Assembly (NCBI GenBank): GCA_964503895.1 | Contig: CAZDCF010000007.1 | Location: forward strand, 19,266 to 83,265 | Source: Nitronereus sp964503895 | GTDB taxonomy: Bacteria; Nitrospirota; Nitrospiria; Nitrospirales; UBA8639 | DNA length: 64,000 nucleotides | Direction: 5' to 3' | Shown: one piece after another, positions 8,584-16,723 of the stretch | Numbering within the stretch: the first letter of the stretch is position 1 | Layout: every line of letters begins with the position of its first letter | The notes under the pieces: generated by a model | The model's database searches: none | What the model was told of the DNA's origin: nothing | Seen by the model: the letters and a program-made list of their open reading frames with translations, nothing else | Program-made: the position numbers and the translations under genes

Positions 8584-10443
8584 ATGGAATATCAAGTCTC
8601 CGCTAGAAAATTTCGTCCTGGGACCTTTGACGAACTCATTGGCCAACCCCATGTCGTTCAAACGTTGCGAAATGCGATTCTTCGCAAACAAGTGGCTCAT
8701 GCGTACTTGTTTTCAGGCATGCGTGGCGTGGGAAAGACAACTGTCGCGCGAATTCTTGCCAAAGCACTGAATTGCGAAAACGGCCCATCTTCTGACCCCT
8801 GCGAACAATGCGAAAGTTGCAAAGAAATTAGCCGCGGAAACTCCATGGATGTAATCGAAATCGACGGGGCTTCCAATACCAGCGTCGATGATATTCGAGA
8901 ACTTCGGGAAAACGTGAAATTTTCCCCTTTCCGTGGCATGTACAGAATTTACATTATTGACGAAGTCCACATGCTTTCGAATTCGGCATTTAACGCCTTA
9001 CTCAAGATGCTCGAGGAGCCACCTGCCCATGCTATCTTTGTATTTGCTACCACCGAGGTCCATAAAATTCCCGCCACCATTACATCCCGATGCCAGCATT
9101 TTAATTTCCGTCGGATTCCCCGTCGCGAAATTATCGCCAGACTTCAGAGCGTAGCCCAGAAGAATGAAGTCGCTATTGAAGAGCGAAGTTTGAGCGCGAT
9201 TGCCCAAGCGAGCGAAGGCAGCATGCGTGATGCATTGAGCTTGCTGGATCAGGCCGTGGCTTTTGGTGGAAAAACCATCAGTGATCAAGATGTTGAGGAA
9301 ATGCTCGGTTCAGTACCAAATGAACTGGTCGGGCGCTTGGTTGAGACCATCATCCATCAAAACCCAGCAACCGCATTAGAGTTAGTCGGTGAAGTCATCG
9401 ACCACGGATACGACCTTCGCACCTATTGCGGAGCCGTAGTAGAGCGGACGCGCAATCTTATGATCGCCGCAATCATTCCAGGAGCCGAGCAAGCTGAAGG
9501 GTTAATGGACTTACCTAACGAAGAAGTACAACATCTCATGACCGAGGCCAAATCCTTTTCAATTGAACAATTACAAGAATTGTTTCAGTTGTTTGCCCAA
9601 GCCGAAGATCGACTTCGAGCTACGTCACATCCACGATTCGCGTTTGAAGTGGCAGCGGTTCGAGCAGCCCGCTTGTTTCAACACAAACCAACGACATCCA
9701 GCCCACAACCAGTGAGTTCATCGCCCAAACCCCAGGTTAATACAACTGCAGGGGCACAACCAGAAACACCGAAAAGGCCGACATCGGAAATGGCCCCAGA
9801 CCCACTACGGGGTAGACCAGCACAGCCAGATCAAAGACATAAAACACCATCCGCCGTAACCCGACAAGAACCGGGCAATATCCAGAAACCTCCGCAAAAA
9901 TCGAGTGGGGGCCGACAGACTTCTGTGCCGCCTCGGCCACATGAGAAAACACAAGGGTTATCCAGCCCTCCCCCCCTAGAACCGAGACCACCTAAAGACA
10001 AACCCTCTTTAGCTGTGGCACCAGCGATTCAACCGGAGGATTGGTATAAAGTGGTAGGAGCCATGATCAAAAACTTTCCAAACATTGGCACGTTTCTGGA
10101 AATGAGCATGTTAGTGAAGATCGAAGGCAATCAGGTAATTATCGGGTTTCCAAAAACTGCTTCGGTGGCGTGTTCCCGCATTCAAAAAGAAGAAAATCGG
10201 CTTTTGGTCTCTCAAGTCTGCCAAGACGTACTTGGTTCCACGGTTCAACTGCGCGTCGTCGAGTTAACTGAAGGTCAGGAAAATGGGCTCACCATGAAGC
10301 AGGCACGAATTCAAAAAAAAAGCCAAGATGAAAAAACCCTACTCGAAGAGGCGAGGGCCAACCCACTGGTAAAACAAACAATGGAATTATTTGGTGGAAA
10401 AGTGAGCAAAGCCAGCCGCGTAGTCGAGAAAAAGGAGGCATAA
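8584..10443 (+). CDS. dnaX: DNA polymerase III subunits gamma/tau
   Basis: Clamp-loader ATPase that also organises the replisome. The 619-residue protein starts MEYQVSARKFRP, has Walker A GMRGVGKT (45-52), zinc ligands Cys64, Cys73, Cys76 and Cys79, and the DEVHML Walker B. A low-complexity Pro/Gln/Ser linker (about residues 365-480) separates the AAA part from the C-terminal tau region. It is followed directly by ybaB and recR, the classic dnaX-ybaB-recR operon. A run of nine A residues at 10313-10321 could give a second, slightly shorter product (see the separate entry). Confidence 0.97.
   Translation: MEYQVSARKFRPGTFDELIGQPHVVQTLRNAILRKQVAHAYLFSGMRGVGKTTVARILAKALNCENGPSSDPCEQCESCKEISRGNSMDVIEIDGASNTSVDDIRELRENVKFSPFRGMYRIYIIDEVHMLSNSAFNALLKMLEEPPAHAIFVFATTEVHKIPATITSRCQHFNFRRIPRREIIARLQSVAQKNEVAIEERSLSAIAQASEGSMRDALSLLDQAVAFGGKTISDQDVEEMLGSVPNELVGRLVETIIHQNPATALELVGEVIDHGYDLRTYCGAVVERTRNLMIAAIIPGAEQAEGLMDLPNEEVQHLMTEAKSFSIEQLQELFQLFAQAEDRLRATSHPRFAFEVAAVRAARLFQHKPTTSSPQPVSSSPKPQVNTTAGAQPETPKRPTSEMAPDPLRGRPAQPDQRHKTPSAVTRQEPGNIQKPPQKSSGGRQTSVPPRPHEKTQGLSSPPPLEPRPPKDKPSLAVAPAIQPEDWYKVVGAMIKNFPNIGTFLEMSMLVKIEGNQVIIGFPKTASVACSRIQKEENRLLVSQVCQDVLGSTVQLRVVELTEGQENGLTMKQARIQKKSQDEKTLLEEARANPLVKQTMELFGGKVSKASRVVEKKEA
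10312..10334 (+). promoter_or_regulatory. Candidate slippage / -1 frameshift site in dnaX
   Basis: Nine consecutive A follow TTC in frame as CAA AAA AAA AGC. A -1 shift (or one extra A in the mRNA) gives AAG CCA AGA TGA, a stop within four codons at 10332. Programmed frameshifting at A-rich sites with a prompt stop makes the gamma subunit in E. coli, and transcript slippage at A9 does so in Thermus. Here the site lies at codons 577-579 of 619, so the short form would lose only about the last 40 residues, including NPLVKQTMELFGG. Confidence 0.4.
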
Positions 10444-10445
10444 CG

Positions 10446-10772
10446 ATGTCGAAAAGTCCATTTGGGAATATGGCCAATTTAGTGAAGCAAGCACAGGCCA
10501 TGCAAGAACAATTGGGAAAGATTCAGGAAGAGGCTGAAACCAAAACCGTGGAAGCTTCAGCAGGTGGCGGCATGGTAACAGTCACAGTAAATGGAGGCAT
10601 GAAGATCACCAAAATCGCCATCGAGCCTGAAGTGTTGAAATCCGAGGACCCAGAAATGCTCCAGGACCTATTGGTTGCGGCAACGAATGAAGCCCTGCGG
10701 AAAGCCAAAGAACTCGTAGCGCAAGAAGTGAAAGGGTTGACAGGCGGCATGGGTATCCCTGGTATGTTCTAA
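10446..10772 (+). CDS. ybaB: YbaB/EbfC family nucleoid-associated protein
   Basis: Small dimeric DNA-binding protein, 108 residues. It shows the family core GMVTVTVNGGMKITKIAIEP after an N-terminal coiled-coil helix (LVKQAQAMQEQLGKIQEE) and ends GIPGMF. A strong AAGGAGG site at the very end of dnaX precedes the ATG, with 2 bp between the dnaX stop and this start, so translation is likely coupled. Position between dnaX and recR is conserved across bacteria. Confidence 0.96.
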   Translation: MSKSPFGNMANLVKQAQAMQEQLGKIQEEAETKTVEASAGGGMVTVTVNGGMKITKIAIEPEVLKSEDPEMLQDLLVAATNEALRKAKELVAQEVKGLTGGMGIPGMF

Positions 10773-10793
10773 CAGTATATTGAAAAAGACTGT

Positions 10794-11402
10794 ATGAGTA
10801 TCCAACAACAGCAACAGGGACTGCTGGCTAAATTGGTTAAAGAATTTGTCCGCTTGCCCGGCATTGGACAAAAGACGGCACAACGTTTGGCATTTCACGT
10901 GATGAAAACCGCCAAGGATGATGCCATGCGATTAGCCAAGGCGATTCGTGATGTCAAAGAATTCGTGACCTTTTGTGTGCAATGCCGCAACATTGCCGAA
11001 AGTGAGTTATGCGAGATTTGCCAAGATGCGAAACGGGATTGTTCCAAAATCTTGGTAGTCGAAGAACCCAGCACACTTTATGCTATTGAGCAAAGCCATG
11101 GATATAAGGGCTTATATCATGTTTTGATGGGATCTCTTTCTCCATTGGATGGCGTGGGTCCAAACGATATTCATTTGAAGGAATTAGAACTGCGGGTTCA
11201 AGCTGGTGGAGTAGAAGAGGTTATTGTGGCAACCAACCCCACCATCGAAGGAGAAGCCACAGCAATTTATCTCACCAAAATACTCAAGCCCTATGGGGTC
11301 AAAGTGTCTCGCATTGCCTATGGCATCCCCGTTGGCATGGATATCGAATATGCCGATGAAGTCACATTGACGAAATCCATCGAAGGCCGCCGGGAACTCT
11401 AG
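10794..11402 (+). CDS. recR: Recombination protein RecR
   Basis: Works with RecF and RecO to load RecA at gaps. The 202-residue protein has the helix-hairpin-helix LPGIGQKTAQRLAFH (residues 21-35), a zinc finger with Cys61, Cys64, Cys73 and Cys76, and a Toprim domain (ILVVEEPSTLYAIE; then a GVGPNDI segment and the NPTIEGEATAIYL motif). It lies 21 bp after ybaB in the same operon. All motifs are intact. Confidence 0.97.
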   Translation: MSIQQQQQGLLAKLVKEFVRLPGIGQKTAQRLAFHVMKTAKDDAMRLAKAIRDVKEFVTFCVQCRNIAESELCEICQDAKRDCSKILVVEEPSTLYAIEQSHGYKGLYHVLMGSLSPLDGVGPNDIHLKELELRVQAGGVEEVIVATNPTIEGEATAIYLTKILKPYGVKVSRIAYGIPVGMDIEYADEVTLTKSIEGRREL

Positions 11403-11511
11403 CCAAGAATTTCTGAATCCTCAGAATGAGCGACGAATTACAAGTTCTCAAATTTATACCTTAACTGGCTCAACACAAACGGAGTCGCATTAATACCCTG
11501 GGGCGCCCCTA

Positions 11512-12225
11512 ATGAAAGTTTTTGTTAGATTCCTGATTCTCGTTGCAGTTTTGGGCATTATCGGCATCATTATTGTTGGGATGTCATTGAATGCTCTTGT
11601 CAAGACTGGTGTGGAAACTCTAGGGCCGAAGGTGCTAGGAGTGCCAGTAACTCTAAAGGAAGTGGACGTTTCGCTTTTGTCTGGCGGAAAGGACATGCGG
11701 GTTAGTCTCAACGAACTCATTATTGAGAATCCCGCCGGATACAAAACCGATTATGCGTTTTCACTGTCCAATATCCGCGTGCTCGTGGATCGTAATTCTG
11801 TGCTAACTAACACGGTAGTGATTGATGAAATCATGCTCGACCGCCCAGTGATAACATTCGAAGGTTCATTGCGCGGCGGCAACCTCGGAAACATTCAAGA
11901 CAATCTGAAGCGCAGCACTAGCTCTGAGCCATATTACAAGTTTGAAAAATATGTTCACATTAAAAAAGTGATCATGAGAAATGCGAAAATTAACCTGAGC
12001 CTGTTTAAGGAAGGCATTCTGGTGAAAAACTTAACCGTACCAAATTTTCAACTACGAGATATTGGCAAAGCATCGGGCGGGACGAGATTCCCCAAAGCCT
12101 TTGCTGCAATTTTTGATTCAATTTATGAAGCCGTTATTAAAGCCGTTATGAAGCCTAGCAAACGTATTCCCAAAAGCTTTGATCAGTCTGAGAAAACTGC
12201 TAAAGAAAATAGGGAGAAAAGTTGA
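11512..12225 (+). CDS. AsmA-like membrane-anchored periplasmic protein
   Basis: 237 residues: one N-terminal membrane anchor (residues 5-28, FLILVAVLGIIGIIIVGMSL) followed by a beta-rich domain of the AsmA/DUF748 type, seen in the phrases GVPVTLKEVDVSLLSG, LNELIIENPAGY and IDEIMLDRPVITFEG. Family members act at the inner membrane and periplasm and some move lipids to the outer membrane. The C-terminus is basic. It is 109 bp after recR, probably its own unit, and convergent with the next gene. Homology is inferred from pattern, and function is unknown. Confidence 0.7.
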   Translation: MKVFVRFLILVAVLGIIGIIIVGMSLNALVKTGVETLGPKVLGVPVTLKEVDVSLLSGGKDMRVSLNELIIENPAGYKTDYAFSLSNIRVLVDRNSVLTNTVVIDEIMLDRPVITFEGSLRGGNLGNIQDNLKRSTSSEPYYKFEKYVHIKKVIMRNAKINLSLFKEGILVKNLTVPNFQLRDIGKASGGTRFPKAFAAIFDSIYEAVIKAVMKPSKRIPKSFDQSEKTAKENREKS

Positions 12226-12329
12226 GGAAGGACTTATTGAAAGGGTTGCCTAGCAAATGATTTCTTCATATAAAAATTTTAAAATATGTATTGAATTTGG
12301 TATTTGCGGATTCATACCTCCTTCTGCTT

Positions 12330-13337
12330 CTAATCCAATAATTCAGGTACGAGGATAAGAAACCAAGGGGGATCCTCTTCCGTCATTTTAGAAAACTGCC
12401 GTGCCGTAAAACTGGAAGGTATATCAGCAAAGACAGCCCCACGCCTTACTTCAATATAGCGAAATCGATACCCCTCAGAATCCAACGGTTTTGGAGTGAG
12501 CACATGTCCCAGTCGAGTCCTTAAAGTAATCAAGTCCGACAAACAACATCGCTCTCCTTCTTTGAGTGAGGAAAGGACCTCATACACTTGATTGAAGACA
12601 GTCTTCACATTCTCTGGGGAGAATACAATATTTGGTGGGCGCATGGTTTCATCCTCCACCAACTGCGCGAGGATTTCCCAAAACACTTCGGTGTCTATAG
12701 CAGACATAATGCAGAGTTGTCCTCGGCGAGCCATGACGTCCAACAGCGCAAGCGGCCCGCGAATTGCAAATTTCCACGAGGGAAAGGTCAACGTTCGCCC
12801 CCTGTGGTTGACCTCTAGGGCTTCCTCACCATGAATATACACAGTTTTGAACTGACCTTTGGTTTCTTTCAGATGGTCTAGGATTATGCGTTCCGAAAGG
12901 CGTTTCGGTTCATATGCAAACGTCGGGCTGGCTGGTGCATGACAGGTGACAATGGAATAGGCGTGAAGAAACTCTCGTGGTGTCGAAAGATCCAGCATAT
13001 CTCTCGCGCCCCAAAATTGGAATCGAAGCACTTCGGGTGAATATTGAGAAAAGCTTGCCAAACGTTCCTGACTAACATGATAAACGCCGCCAAATTGAGA
13101 CCCAGGCTGAAGTCGATCTAGAGCATGGAGAGTCAATAACTGGTTGGATTTCTTTAAAAGGGGCAAGTATTGCTCAATGAGTTCTTCTTCAAAGGACATG
13201 TCACCAGCACCGAGATCCAACAAAGAGGGATGATTCACTCTGAGGAGCCACTGGTAGGGATTAGGGTTGGCCTGAATAAATTCTTCTATTGTCGTCGGAG
13301 CAACCTGGCTTTGATCTTGATCAATATCGCGTGTCAC
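12330..13337 (-). CDS. Methyltransferase-like protein of unknown substrate
   Basis: 335 residues, starting at GTG 13337. Near the N-terminus (about residues 36-52) is a SAM-binding motif I, SLLDLGAGDMSFEEEL, at the end of a predicted beta strand, as in class I methyltransferases. Later motifs are not obvious, and the C-terminal half is rich in hydrophobic strands without a known signature. It is divergent from the ChaN-like lipoprotein gene with 78 bp between them. A Rossmann-fold methyltransferase is likely; the substrate cannot be told. Confidence 0.6.
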   Translation of the reverse strand: MTRDIDQDQSQVAPTTIEEFIQANPNPYQWLLRVNHPSLLDLGAGDMSFEEELIEQYLPLLKKSNQLLTLHALDRLQPGSQFGGVYHVSQERLASFSQYSPEVLRFQFWGARDMLDLSTPREFLHAYSIVTCHAPASPTFAYEPKRLSERIILDHLKETKGQFKTVYIHGEEALEVNHRGRTLTFPSWKFAIRGPLALLDVMARRGQLCIMSAIDTEVFWEILAQLVEDETMRPPNIVFSPENVKTVFNQVYEVLSSLKEGERCCLSDLITLRTRLGHVLTPKPLDSEGYRFRYIEVRRGAVFADIPSSFTARQFSKMTEEDPPWFLILVPELLD

Positions 13338-13415
13338 AAGCAGAGCCTATCGATGGGTTGAATTGGGCGTCAAGCCCCAGGCAACCGAGTTGCAGATGAT
13401 AGGGGTCTGTGTTAC

Positions 13416-14390
13416 ATGAAAAACATGCATCAGCCGATGTTTGGAAAGGCGTTTGCCTGCGTGGTATTGGCCGCTTGGGCCACTCTATCAGCCACTGCCT
13501 GTGCCACCATTCAATTACCGTCGACCTATCAACAAGGTCAAATCATCGATTTGGCCCGCAGTACGACCATACCCTTTTCCCGCCTGCGATCGGCCGTTTT
13601 GGACGCCCAAGTCGTGTATATCGGTGAAGCGCATTACACTCCCTCCCATATCGAAGCAGCTCTTCACATGTTGCAAATTCTAATCGATGAAGGACGTACC
13701 CCTATATTGGGAATGGAGATGTTTAGTTGGGATGGGCAGGCTGGGTTAGATCGTTACCTCAATGGAGAAATCACTATCTTGGAAAAATTCCTGGCCGAAT
13801 CTCAGTGGAAAAATAATTGGGGTGGTAAGTATGAAGACTATTCCCCGCTTGTTGATTTTGCCAAAACGCATCAATTGAAACTTTTAGGGCTAAATCCACC
13901 TCGCCCCTTTGTCAGAAAAGTGGCCCAGAAAGGACTATCTGGAATTGGAACTGATCCCGATCTGAAAAAATGGAATATTCCTAATCCCTTTCCGAAGGAC
14001 GATCCTGAATACCGCCGAACCATTTATGAACAAATTGAAAAATGCCATGGCGGCCTAAAACCTGAAATCTACGAAAAAATTTATGAAGCATCCGTGTTTC
14101 GAGACGAAGGTATGGCCTCAATTATTACCACCATATCCAAGTTAGGGGCTTCACCCCCAACGACTTTTGTAAGTTATACAGGTGCCGGACATATCCAATA
14201 TGGCCTCCCTATTCCCAAACGGGTGCAACGCCAGTTGGGAGTTCCAGTTAAACAGGTTACGGTTTATCTTCACGCGCTCGATCCAAAACATCCCGAAGAT
14301 GTTGAATATTTAATTAAAGAAAAAATTGCGGATTTCATCTGGCTAACGAAACTCGGCCCACATGGAAGACAGCCGCGATGTGGGGAGTAG
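13416..14390 (+). CDS. ChaN-family (Tiki/TraB-like superfamily) lipoprotein
   Basis: 324 residues with a lipoprotein signal ending in SATAC (Cys29). The mature part has the ChaN/DUF399 pattern: VVYIGEAHYTPSHIEAAL with the conserved Glu/His pair, ILGMEMFSWDGQ, and a C-terminal GAGHIQYGLPIPKRV with a second His. ChaN proteins are membrane-anchored and bind heme or act as metalloproteases of the Tiki fold; which applies here is unknown. An AGGGGT ribosome site lies about 8 bp before the ATG. A palindromic repeat and a CDGSH gene follow. Confidence 0.85.
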   Translation: MKNMHQPMFGKAFACVVLAAWATLSATACATIQLPSTYQQGQIIDLARSTTIPFSRLRSAVLDAQVVYIGEAHYTPSHIEAALHMLQILIDEGRTPILGMEMFSWDGQAGLDRYLNGEITILEKFLAESQWKNNWGGKYEDYSPLVDFAKTHQLKLLGLNPPRPFVRKVAQKGLSGIGTDPDLKKWNIPNPFPKDDPEYRRTIYEQIEKCHGGLKPEIYEKIYEASVFRDEGMASIITTISKLGASPPTTFVSYTGAGHIQYGLPIPKRVQRQLGVPVKQVTVYLHALDPKHPEDVEYLIKEKIADFIWLTKLGPHGRQPRCGE

Positions 14391-14402
14391 CATAAAGGAC
14401 CG

Positions 14403-14466
14403 TTTTTCGTCGTTTGTATTTCGCATCTCGTAAAAAATACAGAATGTCAAATACGAGATACGACCG
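14403..14466. repeat. Dispersed palindromic repeat family 1 (copy downstream of chaN-like gene)
   Basis: Left arm TCGTCGTTTGTATTTCGCAT and right arm (reverse complement) GGTCGTATCTCGTATTTGAC are similar, so the RNA could fold into an imperfect hairpin. The ATTTCG...ATCTCGTAAAAA phrase is shared with the copy at 8512. It fills the space between the ChaN-like gene and the CDGSH gene. Confidence 0.6.
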
Positions 14467-14500
14467 ATGTTATATAAACGACATATTTTAGGAGGACCGC

Positions 14501-14745
14501 ATGGGTGATCCCGTCGTTATTGCACAACGCATGCCGCATGTGATGGAAATGCAACCAGGCAAGTACTATTGGTGCCTTTGCGGACGATCCCAAACTCAGC
14601 CGTTTTGTGATGGATCGCATACCTGGACCGAACACTCCCCGATGGAAGCCGAACTAACTGAAACAAAACGAGTTGCCTGGTGTGGCTGCAAGCATACGAA
14701 AAAGCCCCATTTTGCGATGGCAGCCATTCTCACTTAGATGAATAA
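14501..14745 (+). CDS. Two-CDGSH iron-sulfur protein, apparent frameshift in second motif
   Basis: An AGGAGG site precedes the ATG. The first [2Fe-2S] motif is complete: Cys25, Cys27, Cys36 and His40 in WCLCGRSQTQPFCDGSH. The second begins CGCKHTKK, but the frame as written then reads PHFAMAAILT and stops at 14735-14737. Adding one base in the A run at about 14699-14703 restores KKAPFCDGSH and a stop at 14743-14745, giving an 81-residue protein with two clusters. CDGSH proteins bind redox-active, labile [2Fe-2S] clusters. Either the assembly lost one A or the gene is a recent frameshift mutant. Confidence 0.8.
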
Positions 14746-14877
14746 TCTTAGAAGACTGACTTAATAGCCCCCAAATTTCTCTTGCGTCTTTTGTAAGAAT
14801 TTTAATAGAATTGCCGCTCTGGTTTTCTGAGAAGAAAAATTTGCCTTTTGGAGAGTTATAATAAGGGGGGTTAAAGT

Positions 14878-15048
14878 ATGAAAAAGACCATTCAAGGAAT
14901 TCTTAGCGTGGCCCTACTCTTAACCAGTGCTACACCGGCATTGGCTAATCCGGGTGGCGGCTACGAGGGAATCACGGGCTTGTATTATTCTATCATTGCC
15001 GTGATTCTGGCTTACGGTGCCTACGATATTTTCTTTAAAAAAGAGTAG
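14878..15048 (+). CDS. 56-residue secreted/membrane peptide
   Basis: A small gene with a strong AAGGGGGG-type ribosome site before ATG 14878 and a hairpin terminator after it. The peptide has a clear signal peptide (MKKTIQGILSVALLLTSATPALA, cut after ALA), then a glycine-rich NPGGGYEG stretch, a hydrophobic segment (LYYSIIAVILAYGAYDIFF) and a KKE end. After signal removal it would be a single-span inner-membrane peptide of about 33 residues. The family is not recognised. It appears to be a free-standing transcription unit. Confidence 0.8.
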   Translation: MKKTIQGILSVALLLTSATPALANPGGGYEGITGLYYSIIAVILAYGAYDIFFKKE

Positions 15049-15083
15049 GCCCGCCCAGCCTTTTCTAGTCTGAAGCAAATGAA

Positions 15084-15116
15084 AGCCCCTCGTCGTCCTT
15101 GATGACAGGGGTTTTT
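15084..15116 (+). terminator. Rho-independent terminator of the 56-residue peptide gene
   Basis: GCCCCT-C-GTC pairs with GAC-AGGGG across a short loop (one bulged C), followed by TTTTT. It lies 35 bp after the small gene stop. Confidence 0.75.
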
Positions 15117-15145
15117 CGTTTTGGCTAGCAGTTAGTCCAATATAT

Positions 15146-15907
15146 TTAGAATTGACCCTTTTCCTTCAGTAATGGTTTGAGCACTGTCATTACTGTATCC
15201 GCGACAATTTCGTATCCTGCAGCAGTTGGATGCAGCCCATCGGCTTGATTAAGGCCCGGTTGGGCCGCCACCCCTTCGAGTAAAAAGGGGATCAATGCAA
15301 TCTGGTGTTTTTGGGCTAATTCCTTAAACATGGACGAGAACCTTGTGGTGTAATCCAGTCCATAATTCGGAGGGATTTTCATACCCGCCAACACAACAAG
15401 CGTGTTCGCATTCTGTAATCGCGAAATAATCGCATCTAAATTGGAATACATGGTGGCCAGGGGCTGCCCGCGTAATCCATCATTTGCACCTAACTCTAGA
15501 ATTACAATGGAAGGGTGGCTTTTCAGTACCCAATCTAGTCGCCGCAATCCGCCAGATGTAGTATCCCCGCTTACTCCAGCATTGATCACCTTATAGTGAT
15601 ACCCTGCACGGTTTAAACGTTGTTGGAGCTGGGAGGGATACGATTGATCGGGCGATACTCCCAAACCAGCGGTTAGACTATCACCAAAGGCGACAATTTT
15701 TGGAAAACCAGATGATGCGGATTTCGTCGCGACAACATCCGCGGACTTCGATGACGGAATGACATTTTGGGCTTGAGGGTTTTCAGGTGAGAGAGAAACT
15801 TCTTGCGGATCACAACCGACTAGACCCAACAAAAGGATAAAGGTGCATAGTAGAGAAAAGTTTGAGAAACTAGTCGAAGGTTTAGGCTGACATTTCGAGA
15901 TGGGCAT
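15146..15907 (-). CDS. tesA: GDSL/SGNH-hydrolase lipoprotein (TesA-like arylesterase)
   Basis: Lipolytic serine hydrolase of the SGNH fold. With the start at 15907 the protein has 253 residues and a lipoprotein signal ending LVGC (Cys32). Block I GDSLTAG has Ser77; then GVSGDT, block III GANDG, and the catalytic DGLHPTAAG near the C-terminus. The frame is open further upstream, to 15958 (ATG) and 16099; 15907 is chosen because it puts the signal peptide at the N-terminus. It is divergent from an ABC ATPase/permease pair, exactly as E. coli tesA is from ybbAP. E. coli TesA is periplasmic and soluble; this one should be lipid-anchored. Confidence 0.88.
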   Translation of the reverse strand: MPISKCQPKPSTSFSNFSLLCTFILLLGLVGCDPQEVSLSPENPQAQNVIPSSKSADVVATKSASSGFPKIVAFGDSLTAGLGVSPDQSYPSQLQQRLNRAGYHYKVINAGVSGDTTSGGLRRLDWVLKSHPSIVILELGANDGLRGQPLATMYSNLDAIISRLQNANTLVVLAGMKIPPNYGLDYTTRFSSMFKELAQKHQIALIPFLLEGVAAQPGLNQADGLHPTAAGYEIVADTVMTVLKPLLKEKGQF

Positions 15908-16016
15908 AGACAGAGTGAGAATTTTTTTGAGGGCCCATGATAAACTATATATGGTCATAGCACGTAATAGAATGCTCCGGTAAACATTTTCCAATAATGA
16001 GAGGCCTTTCCAGAAT

Positions 16017-16694
16017 ATGATCCGTGTTGAAAACCTCAATATGCAACTCAAAGCTGGAGGCCACATTGTTTCCATCCTAAAAGGATTGAACTTTGACATT
16101 CCTCAAAAGCAAATGGTGGCAATTATTGGCCCCTCAGGGAGTGGGAAATCGACTTTGTTGGGACTCTTGGCAGGATTGGATAAGCCTACCTCAGGATCGA
16201 TTCAGCTCAACGGTCACGAAATTACCTCGTGGTCTGAGTTTCAGCTCGCTCACTTTCGCCGGCAAAACATCGGATATATTTTTCAGTCGTTTCATCTCAT
16301 TCCTACATTGACGGCACTGGAAAATGTCGCACTGCCATTGGAATTGAGTGGTGATTCATCAGCAAACACTCAGGCGGAAGATCTGTTAATGGCTGTAGGT
16401 CTGCAAGACCGCCACAACCACTACCCCTCTCAACTGTCAGGTGGCGAACAGCAACGCGTTGCTGTCGCCCGGGCATTTTCCTGCCGCCCTCCCATTCTTT
16501 TGGCTGATGAACCTACCGGCAATTTAGATAGTACCACAGGACAGATAGTAATTGATCTGCTCCTCACCCTAAATCGTAATCAGGGAAGTACCTTGGTATT
16601 AGTGACCCATGACTCGACCTTGGCCGAACGAGCCGAACGAATTATTACTCTTCATGATGGCATGATCATGTCTGATGAGAACATGGGAAAATAA
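16017..16694 (+). CDS. ybbA: ABC transporter ATP-binding protein (YbbA/LolD type)
   Basis: 225 residues, ATPase of a type VII (MacB-like) ABC system. Walker A GPSGSGKS is at 38-45, signature LSGGEQQR at 140-147 and Walker B ILLADEP at 160-166, followed by TGNLDS. No membrane span. It is followed after 29 bp by a large FtsX-type permease with which it should form a complex at the inner membrane. Such systems transmit mechanical work to the periplasm, for example for lipoprotein or lipid release; the substrate of YbbAP is not settled. Confidence 0.93.
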   Translation: MIRVENLNMQLKAGGHIVSILKGLNFDIPQKQMVAIIGPSGSGKSTLLGLLAGLDKPTSGSIQLNGHEITSWSEFQLAHFRRQNIGYIFQSFHLIPTLTALENVALPLELSGDSSANTQAEDLLMAVGLQDRHNHYPSQLSGGEQQRVAVARAFSCRPPILLADEPTGNLDSTTGQIVIDLLLTLNRNQGSTLVLVTHDSTLAERAERIITLHDGMIMSDENMGK

Positions 16695-16723
16695 AAAAGT
16701 TTTGTAAGTCACCCCACGATTTA

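Noticed and set aside
11411..11426. TTCTGA-atcc-TCAGAA hairpin after recR
   Set aside because: Short stem without a T tract; not a convincing terminator.
6770..14466. Could the repeats be CRISPR?
   Set aside because: They are kilobases apart, imperfect and palindromic, with no regular spacers and no cas genes.
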